A stretch of 7,176 nucleotides of DNA, taken from positions 1 through 7,176 of the forward strand of contig JAGCRJ010000035.1 in assembly GCA_017964745.1 (NCBI GenBank), written 5' to 3'. The DNA comes from Lachnospiraceae bacterium (GTDB lineage Bacteria > Bacillota > Clostridia > Lachnospirales > Lachnospiraceae). The notes beneath the pieces were generated by a model. It was not told the DNA's origin. It searched no databases and was given only the letters and a program-made list of their open reading frames with translations. Shown here piece after piece: positions 1 through 5,118 of this stretch; within the stretch, counting starts at the first letter, position 1, and each line of letters starts with the position of its first letter. The position numbers were made by a program, and so were the translations under genes.

Positions 1-2117
1 AGAATACTGCTCCGGTAGAACCCCAGCCCCAGGCACCAGTACAGCCTCAGCCTGCATATTTTCAGCCTCAGTATGATACTACTCCGGCTCCCATGCCCGT
101 TCAGCAGCCCGAAGTTCCCGTTAAGAAAAAGAAGAAGGGTGGCCTCATTGCTGTCATCGTCGTTCTGATCCTTGCTCTCCTCGGCGGAGGCGGATTCGGC
201 GTATATAAATACTTATCAGGAAGAGAGCCCGCAGAACCCGTAGTCGATACTCCGGATCCCGAACCCGAACCGGACGATCCCGAACCCGAGCCCGAAGATA
301 CTCAGGCCAAGCAGACCATCATGCTCTATATGATCGGTTCTAACCTTGAAAGTGAGAGCGGACTTGCAACCGCAGACCTTGTTGAGATAAGCAAGTCCAA
401 ACTTACCGAGGATACCAATCTCGTTATCCAGACCGGAGGATGCACAAGCTGGGACAACACCTTCTGTAAGGACGGAACCGTTCAGAGATTCATATATGAG
501 GACGGAAAATTCAATGAGCTTGATGACCTTGGCGGTATCTCCATGGTTACACCCGCAACTCTTACCGATTTCGTCGAGTTTTCAGCAGATGAATATCCCG
601 CTGATGATTATATTCTCATTCTCTGGAACCATGGCGGCGGAATCCCTATCGGTTACGGATATGATGAGCTGTATCCCAATGATGTGCTTACCGATTACCA
701 GATCGGACATGCACTTGAAAAGACCGGAATACATTTCGACAGCATTATCTTCGATGCATGTAATATGTGCTCTCTTGAGGTCGGTATGGCACTCAAGAAC
801 TCTGCCGATTATCTGATCGGAGCTGAGAGCTATGTAAACGGTACCGGACTTTCATATACCAACTGGCTTAATCTCCTTGCAACTTCTCCCGTATCCGAAG
901 GCAAGTACAGGGAAATGGTCGTATCCGACTATATGACTTTCTGCCAGTCGAGAGGCATGGTTGCTTCAATGTCCGTTATCTCCCTGAGCCATATCGAGCC
1001 TGTTTATGAGGCATATATCGAATATCTCGAACTGCTCAAGAGCGATCTTGAAAGAAAACAGTATGCGGACATAACTACCGCAAGAGATAATTGCGGAGTT
1101 TATATGGGGACCGATTCGGTCGATCTCGTTACTCTTGCCAATAAGTATGAGAACACCGCATCAACCAAACTTATCAATTCCATTGTTAACGCAGTTGATT
1201 ATACCGAGAGCGACTTTGCATTCGGTCACGGTATTACCGCTTATTATCCTTACGATTACAGCTATCTGTATAATGACGGACGTATGACCTTCCAGGCACT
1301 GGAGTATGATGATACCATTGTTGATTTCTTTGATGAGTATGTCACGCTTTCCCTTGCTTTCGAATACGGAACCAATGAGGCCAAGAGCTATGCCGGAGAC
1401 TGGTTCCGCAATGATATTCTCAATACCTATTCGTCAAGCGGAGGATATTCTTTTGGTGCGGAGGATATTTATCTTGAAGCACATACCGCAACCTATCAGG
1501 ATGGTGAGGAGCATTATTATTTCGAAACAAGCAATATCGACTGGCTTGAGATCGAATCTCTGATGTTCCTTGAAGCAGAAGACGGAAAGCATTATTTCCT
1601 CGGACAGGACCAGTACAGGAATTTCGACGATGACGGTGACCTTGTCGCAGACAATCCCACATACTGGACATATCTGACCGACAGGGTTGCATGCTATATC
1701 GCTTACGATTATTACAAGGATGAAACCACGGGTGAATGGAACCAGTACGGTAAGATCCCGGTTAAGATCAACGGCGTCGAGTGCTATCTGATGGTCTTCT
1801 ATGATCAGGATAATCCTTACGGCATGATCACCGGATACACGATCATGGAGGAGGAAGGACAGTATTATTACGAGCTTGATGATTATGATGAGATCCAGCT
1901 CATTTGGTATTGCCTTGATGACGATAAGTATGTCGAGGCATACGATCCTTTCTATGCATACGAGCTTGAGCTTTCCTATGACGATATCGATCTTTCTTCC
2001 GATGTTACCCTGATCGTATATCAGGTAAGCGATGTTTACGGAAATACCTATACATCGGATGCATTCTATTACATGTATGGCGAGCTGTTATTCGTAGATG
2101 AGTTTGAAAGTTTTTGA
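1..2117 (+). CDS. Membrane-anchored clostripain-family (C11) cysteine protease, 5'-truncated by the window edge
   Basis: This is a cysteine endopeptidase of the clostripain/C11 family, probably displayed on the outer face of the membrane. The frame has no stop from base 3 onward, so the ATG at 93 is probably internal: bases 3-92 encode a Pro/Gln-rich linker. Counting from that ATG, a Lys run (about 11-15) precedes one hydrophobic segment (about 17-37), then an acidic Pro-Glu spacer (about 46-68). The protease domain follows, roughly residues 70-420. The catalytic dyad is visible as His180 in WNHGGG and Cys223 in FDACNMC, 43 residues apart, as expected for C11. Residues from about 425 to the end form an acidic, Tyr-rich region that I do not recognise. 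C11 enzymes typically cut after Arg or Lys; the substrate here is unknown. An N-terminal zinc ribbon upstream of the linker is possible but not visible. The family call is firm; the start is not. Confidence 0.88.
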   Translation, partial: NTAPVEPQPQAPVQPQPAYFQPQYDTTPAPMPVQQPEVPVKKKKKGGLIAVIVVLILALLGGGGFGVYKYLSGREPAEPVVDTPDPEPEPDDPEPEPEDTQAKQTIMLYMIGSNLESESGLATADLVEISKSKLTEDTNLVIQTGGCTSWDNTFCKDGTVQRFIYEDGKFNELDDLGGISMVTPATLTDFVEFSADEYPADDYILILWNHGGGIPIGYGYDELYPNDVLTDYQIGHALEKTGIHFDSIIFDACNMCSLEVGMALKNSADYLIGAESYVNGTGLSYTNWLNLLATSPVSEGKYREMVVSDYMTFCQSRGMVASMSVISLSHIEPVYEAYIEYLELLKSDLERKQYADITTARDNCGVYMGTDSVDLVTLANKYENTASTKLINSIVNAVDYTESDFAFGHGITAYYPYDYSYLYNDGRMTFQALEYDDTIVDFFDEYVTLSLAFEYGTNEAKSYAGDWFRNDILNTYSSSGGYSFGAEDIYLEAHTATYQDGEEHYYFETSNIDWLEIESLMFLEAEDGKHYFLGQDQYRNFDDDGDLVADNPTYWTYLTDRVACYIAYDYYKDETTGEWNQYGKIPVKINGVECYLMVFYDQDNPYGMITGYTIMEEEGQYYYELDDYDEIQLIWYCLDDDKYVEAYDPFYAYELELSYDDIDLSSDVTLIVYQVSDVYGNTYTSDAFYYMYGELLFVDEFESF
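255..297 (+). repeat. Short tandem repeat encoding an Asp-Pro-Glu-Pro spacer
   Basis: Two near-identical copies of about 15 bases (gatcccgaacccga, at 255 and 276) encode DPEPEP-type units inside the protease gene. They form the extended acidic spacer between the membrane segment and the protease domain. Such low-complexity coding repeats change length easily, and this one is probably a flexible stalk. Confidence 0.6.
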
Positions 2118-2754
2118 TGAACGTATAAAAGTTTACGGCGATACTTCGAAGAAGGTCTGTGTCATTCTTGTGGGGGAAGATCCCGAAAAAGAAGCACAGA
2201 TCATCTCCGAAGGTGAAAACCGTGCATTAACCGTTTTTCTGAAAGTTGATGACTGGAATAATGAGCTTTCACCCTGGAACGCTCCTCCCGCCTTCGGAAA
2301 CGAGCCTTTCGGAAACGGTGCGGACAATACGCTGGACTTTATCACCGGGGAACTGATCCCCTTTATAGATGAAAGCTTCGGTGCAAAGGATTATCTGCTT
2401 GCGGGCTATTCGCTCGCCGGGTTGTTCGCTCTGTACGGAATCTACAAAAGCAGTTGTTTTGCCGGAGCGATAGCCGTATCACCCTCGGTATGGTTTCCGG
2501 GATGGCCGGAATTTATCAAGGATAAAATGCCGAATGCCTCATTCGTGTATCTGAGCCTCGGAAACAAGGAAGAAAAGACGAGAAATGCCGTAATGGCCGG
2601 CGTTGGCGATAATATCCGCCATATGCATGAAATCCTTATAGATAAGGGCTTCAGAAATATTCTTGAATGGAATGACGGCGGACATTTTAAGGATCCGGAA
2701 CTCAGATTGAGGAAGGGGATAGCTTCAGGACTCGATCTGTACGAAAACAGGTAA
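2098..2754 (+). CDS. Alpha/beta-hydrolase, esterase D-like
   Basis: This is a 218-residue cytoplasmic protein with no signal peptide, of the alpha/beta-hydrolase fold and most like the putative esterase (esterase D / enterochelin esterase-type) family. The nucleophile elbow is GYSLAG with Ser105, and the catalytic His is probably His196 in NDGGHF. An acidic partner may be Glu158 or Glu159 after SLGNK, where this family often carries it, but that is a guess. The ATG at 2098 is the earliest possible start because an in-frame TAG lies directly before it (2095-2097). It overlaps the protease gene by 20 bases with only a weak ribosome-binding site, so translation may depend on the upstream gene. 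The substrate cannot be told from sequence. A role in removing acyl groups from a glycan or peptide is possible but unsupported. Confidence 0.85.
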   Translation: MSLKVFDERIKVYGDTSKKVCVILVGEDPEKEAQIISEGENRALTVFLKVDDWNNELSPWNAPPAFGNEPFGNGADNTLDFITGELIPFIDESFGAKDYLLAGYSLAGLFALYGIYKSSCFAGAIAVSPSVWFPGWPEFIKDKMPNASFVYLSLGNKEEKTRNAVMAGVGDNIRHMHEILIDKGFRNILEWNDGGHFKDPELRLRKGIASGLDLYENR

Positions 2755-2763
2755 AAGAAAAAA

Positions 2764-2769
2764 AGAGGG
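2764..2769 (+). promoter_or_regulatory. Ribosome-binding site of the pseI-like gene
   Basis: AGAGGG lies three bases before the ATG at 2773, a somewhat tight spacing, within the 18-base gap after the esterase gene. It supports this ATG. The start also fits the family, whose members have about a dozen residues before the conserved VIAE motif. Confidence 0.55.
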
Positions 2770-2772
2770 CCT

Positions 2773-3807
2773 ATGTTCCGATTATTTGAAAAGATCAAAA
2801 ACAACGAAGTATATGTCATCGCCGAGATGAGCGCAAACCACGGCGGAAACCTGGGAAACGCCCTTGAGATAGTAAGACAGGTCGCAGGCACCGGTGCGGA
2901 TTGCCTCAAGATCCAGACATATACCGCGGATTCGCTCACCATTGACTGCGATAACGATTATTTCAGGATAAAGGGCGGACTTTGGGACGGTTACAAGCTT
3001 CACGACCTTTATAAGTCCGCATACACTCCCTATGAGTGGCAGAAGAGGATCAAGGAGGAATGCGAAAGGTGGGGACTCGATTTCCTTTCCACTCCCTTCG
3101 ATAACGAGGCAGTCGATTTTCTGGATGATATCGGATGCGAGGCATACAAGATCGCAAGCTTTGAGATGGTAGATATCCCTCTGATCGAATATGCCGCATC
3201 AAAGGGAAAGCCGATGATCATTTCCTGCGGAATGGGAACTCCCGAAGAAATTCAGGATGCCCTCGATGCATGCAAAAGAATGAATAACGATCAGATCGTT
3301 CTTCTCAAGTGCTGCAGCGAATATCCCGCAAACTGGGCGGATATGCATCTGGCCAATATCCCCGATATGAAGGAAAGATACGGCACTTACATAGGGCTTT
3401 CGGATCACAGTCCCGGAAGCTGCGCCGCGGTTGCGGGAGTTGCTCTCGGTGCATGCGTCATAGAAAAGCATGTAAAGCTAGCGGGAATTAACAGTGCGGA
3501 TTCCGATTTCAGCATGACGATCGAGGAATTCGGCCGGATGGTCGAGGACGTAAGGAACGCTAAGAAAGCGATCGCCGGTCCGGACTATGAACTTACCGAA
3601 GGAGAGAAGTCGTCGACCGTTTTCAGACGCAGCATTTTTGCGATAAAAGATATTAAGGCAGGAGATAAATTCTCGGAAGAAAACATACGTGTGATCCGTC
3701 CCGGTTACGGCATAGCTCCCAAGCATTTCCGTACGATCCTCGGAACCGATTCCGTAAGGGATATAAAGCGCGGTGAACCTCTTACCGAAGAAGACATCAG
3801 AAAATGA
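2773..3807 (+). CDS. pseI: Pseudaminic acid synthase (nonulosonate synthase, NeuB superfamily)
   Basis: This enzyme condenses phosphoenolpyruvate with a 2,4-diamino-2,4,6-trideoxy-L-altrose derivative to give pseudaminic acid, in the cytoplasm. The 344 residues match the usual length. The N-terminal TIM barrel (about 10-270) carries VIAEMSANHGG (Glu18), KIQTYTADSLT (Lys46), YKIAS (Lys126), LSDHS (His212) and EKH (His233); the two His are the expected metal ligands. A C-terminal SAF (antifreeze-like) domain spans about 285-344 and includes the RPGYGI motif. The AE-SANH start motif and the IKGGLWDG...LYKSAYTPYEW block are typical of PseI, whereas sialic and legionaminic acid synthases differ there, so I prefer pseudaminate. 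The gene ends in an ATGA overlap with the formyltransferase gene. PseB, PseC and PseG are not in the window. Confidence 0.9.
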   Translation: MFRLFEKIKNNEVYVIAEMSANHGGNLGNALEIVRQVAGTGADCLKIQTYTADSLTIDCDNDYFRIKGGLWDGYKLHDLYKSAYTPYEWQKRIKEECERWGLDFLSTPFDNEAVDFLDDIGCEAYKIASFEMVDIPLIEYAASKGKPMIISCGMGTPEEIQDALDACKRMNNDQIVLLKCCSEYPANWADMHLANIPDMKERYGTYIGLSDHSPGSCAAVAGVALGACVIEKHVKLAGINSADSDFSMTIEEFGRMVEDVRNAKKAIAGPDYELTEGEKSSTVFRRSIFAIKDIKAGDKFSEENIRVIRPGYGIAPKHFRTILGTDSVRDIKRGEPLTEEDIRK

Positions 3808-4403
3808 AGATACTTTTGCTCAGTAACAACGACAATGTAAATGCACTGAAAAAAAGATTCATCGAAATGGGAGAGGAAGTAATTCTCTGTCATGACAAGG
3901 TCACGGTGAATCTTATCGAGGAACTTGAACCCGAATTTGTCGTTGTATATAATTACCGGTCGATCATAAAGGAAGATGTCATAGGCCTTATGGGGAACAG
4001 GATCATAAACCTTCACACCTCATATCTTCCCTGGAACAAAGGATCGTCTCCCAATATCTGGAGCTTCATCGATGACACTCCGAAGGGAGTGACGATACAC
4101 AGGCTTGAAAAGGGACTTGATAAGGGCAAGATCCTGCTGCAGAAAGAGCTTTTCTTTGATGAGGAAAAAGAAACCCTCTGCACCACATATGAAAAGCTTA
4201 ATGAAGAGATAGTATCCCTGCTCTGTGAAAATTGGGATGATATAAAGACCGGAAAGATACCTCTTAAGGATCAGGAGGGTGAAGGCTCTTACCATCGGAC
4301 CGCCGACCTTGAGGAGATACTTGCCGGCAGGAAGATCGACTATTCCATGACCGTAAGGGATTTTAAAGAGTTTATTGCTAAGTGCAGGAAAGAAAAGAAA
4401 TGA
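3804..4403 (+). CDS. Formyltransferase of the methionyl-tRNA formyltransferase fold, probably sugar N-formyltransferase
   Basis: This 199-residue protein has the formyltransferase core that uses N10-formyltetrahydrofolate. The catalytic triad is visible: Asn69 and His71 in INLHTSYLP, and Asp106 in KGLDKG. The 37-residue spacing and the GVTIH...LDKGKIL block match Fmt and the sugar formyltransferases. It is much shorter than Fmt (about 310 residues) and has no room for the tRNA-binding C-terminal domain, so tRNA formylation is unlikely. The ATG overlaps the pseI stop (ATGA, 3804-3807) and its own stop overlaps the start of pseF (4400-4403), which indicates translational coupling. By context it probably formylates the 4-amino group of the altrose precursor, in place of the acetyltransferase PseH, giving a 7-formamido pseudaminic acid. 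The fold is well supported; the substrate is inference. Confidence 0.82.
   Translation: MKILLLSNNDNVNALKKRFIEMGEEVILCHDKVTVNLIEELEPEFVVVYNYRSIIKEDVIGLMGNRIINLHTSYLPWNKGSSPNIWSFIDDTPKGVTIHRLEKGLDKGKILLQKELFFDEEKETLCTTYEKLNEEIVSLLCENWDDIKTGKIPLKDQEGEGSYHRTADLEEILAGRKIDYSMTVRDFKEFIAKCRKEKK
4386..4392 (+). promoter_or_regulatory. Ribosome-binding site that decides the pseF start
   Basis: AGGAAAG sits seven bases before the ATG at 4400. This favours that ATG over the in-frame GTG at 4382, which would lie upstream of the site and add six residues unlike the family's N-terminus. Confidence 0.65.
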
Positions 4404-5083
4404 AGATTGCAGTAATTACCGCACGCGGCGGAAGCAAGAGAATACCCAGGAAGAATATCAAAGAGTTCTGCGGAAAGCCGATCCTTGCTTATTCCATAGA
4501 GGCGGCTCTTAAAAGCGGTGTATTTGATGAAGTCATGATCTCGACAGAGGATGACGAGATTGCCGGGATTGCCGTTAAATACGGGGCATCGCTTCCTTTT
4601 AAGCGAAGCATGGAAAATGCCGACGACCACAGTACCACGGTCGATGTAATGTGCGAGGTTCTGGACAGCTATGAGAAGCTCGGAAAGCATCCTGACGTCA
4701 TGTGCTGCATATATCCCACCGCTCCGTTTGTGACAGCGGAAAAGCTTAAGACAGCTTACGAACTTTTCGAGAGAAACAATGCAAATGCCGTTATTCCGGT
4801 TGTAAGGTTTTCCTTTCCGCCACAGCGGTGCTTTGTGGAAAACAGCGGCTTCATCGAGTACAAGTGGAAAGAGTACCAGTTCGCCAGAAGCCAGGATCTC
4901 GAGCCATTCTATCATGATGCGGGCCAGTTCTATATGATCAGGAGTGATGTTATGAAGGAAAAGCATACTCTTGTGCCGGACAAAACGGTTCCGCTCATCC
5001 TGGATGATATGGAAGTACAGGACATAGATACTTTGGATGATTGGAACATTGCAGAGATAAAATATGGTATAATAAACAGATAG
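4400..5083 (+). CDS. pseF: Pseudaminic acid cytidylyltransferase (CMP-pseudaminate synthetase)
   Basis: This cytoplasmic enzyme activates pseudaminic acid with CTP to CMP-pseudaminic acid, the donor for glycosyltransferases. From the ATG at 4400 it has 227 residues, the usual size. The nucleotide-binding loop is ARGGSKRIPRKN (residues 8-19), followed by FCGKPILAYSI, ISTEDDEIA and CCIYPTAPF. The acidic pair QDID (Asp208, Asp210) is the expected metal site of CMP-sugar synthetases. SFPPQR, RSQDLE and FYHDAGQFY are typical of PseF rather than NeuA. A GTG at 4382 could extend it by six residues, but the ATG has the ribosome-binding site, forms an ATGA overlap with the formyltransferase stop, and gives the family's normal MKIAVI start. 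It closes the pse trio. The last codons overlap a possible promoter for the next gene. Confidence 0.9.
   Translation: MKIAVITARGGSKRIPRKNIKEFCGKPILAYSIEAALKSGVFDEVMISTEDDEIAGIAVKYGASLPFKRSMENADDHSTTVDVMCEVLDSYEKLGKHPDVMCCIYPTAPFVTAEKLKTAYELFERNNANAVIPVVRFSFPPQRCFVENSGFIEYKWKEYQFARSQDLEPFYHDAGQFYMIRSDVMKEKHTLVPDKTVPLILDDMEVQDIDTLDDWNIAEIKYGIINR
5065..5073 (+). promoter_or_regulatory. Possible extended -10 promoter for the HD-GYP gene
   Basis: TGGTATAAT is a perfect extended -10 element (TGnTATAAT) lying inside the last codons of pseF, 46 bases before the proposed TTG start of the downstream gene. No good -35 hexamer is seen at 16-18 bases (AACATT at 5045-5050 is poor), but extended -10 promoters can do without. 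It could give the sensor gene its own transcription. No terminator hairpin is visible after pseF, so read-through is also possible. Confidence 0.45.
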
Positions 5084-5103
5084 ATTATTTCGTTTGAGGG
5101 GAC

Positions 5104-5109
5104 GGAAGG
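5104..5109 (+). promoter_or_regulatory. Ribosome-binding site supporting a TTG start
   Basis: GGAAGG lies nine bases before the in-frame TTG at 5119. An in-frame TGA at 5095-5097 blocks any earlier start, and the first in-frame ATG (5224) falls past the first membrane segment. The TTG is therefore the best start. Confidence 0.6.
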
Positions 5110-5118
5110 TGCACTGTT

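Noticed and set aside
2293..2317. Direct repeat ttcggaaacg, two copies 15 bases apart
   Set aside because: It is explained by the repeated residues Phe-Gly-Asn in the esterase coding sequence; no regulatory meaning is apparent.
2442..2942. Reverse-strand open frame spanning the esterase/pseI junction
   Set aside because: It runs antisense across two genes with clear catalytic motifs and covers the pseI ribosome-binding site; Phe/Ser-rich translation is typical of a chance antisense frame.
2773..3807. Sialic acid (NeuB) or legionaminic acid synthase
   Set aside because: The AE-SANH motif, the GGLWDG block and the PseF-type partner fit pseudaminic acid synthase better, although substrate choice in this superfamily is not proven by sequence alone.
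4382..4399. GTG start giving a pseF product six residues longer
   Set aside because: The ribosome-binding site lies downstream of this GTG and fits the ATG at 4400, which also gives the standard family N-terminus.
3804..4403. Methionyl-tRNA formyltransferase (fmt)
   Set aside because: The protein is about 110 residues too short, lacks the C-terminal tRNA-binding domain, and is locked between two nonulosonate genes rather than next to def or the usual fmt neighbours.
4340..4966. Long reverse-strand open frame (208 codons) opposite pseF
   Set aside because: It lies entirely opposite well-supported family genes, has no recognisable motif and no clear ribosome-binding site; it is a shadow of the + strand codons.
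5084..5118. Possible terminator between pseF and the sensor gene
   Set aside because: The 35-base gap has no inverted repeat followed by a T-run.
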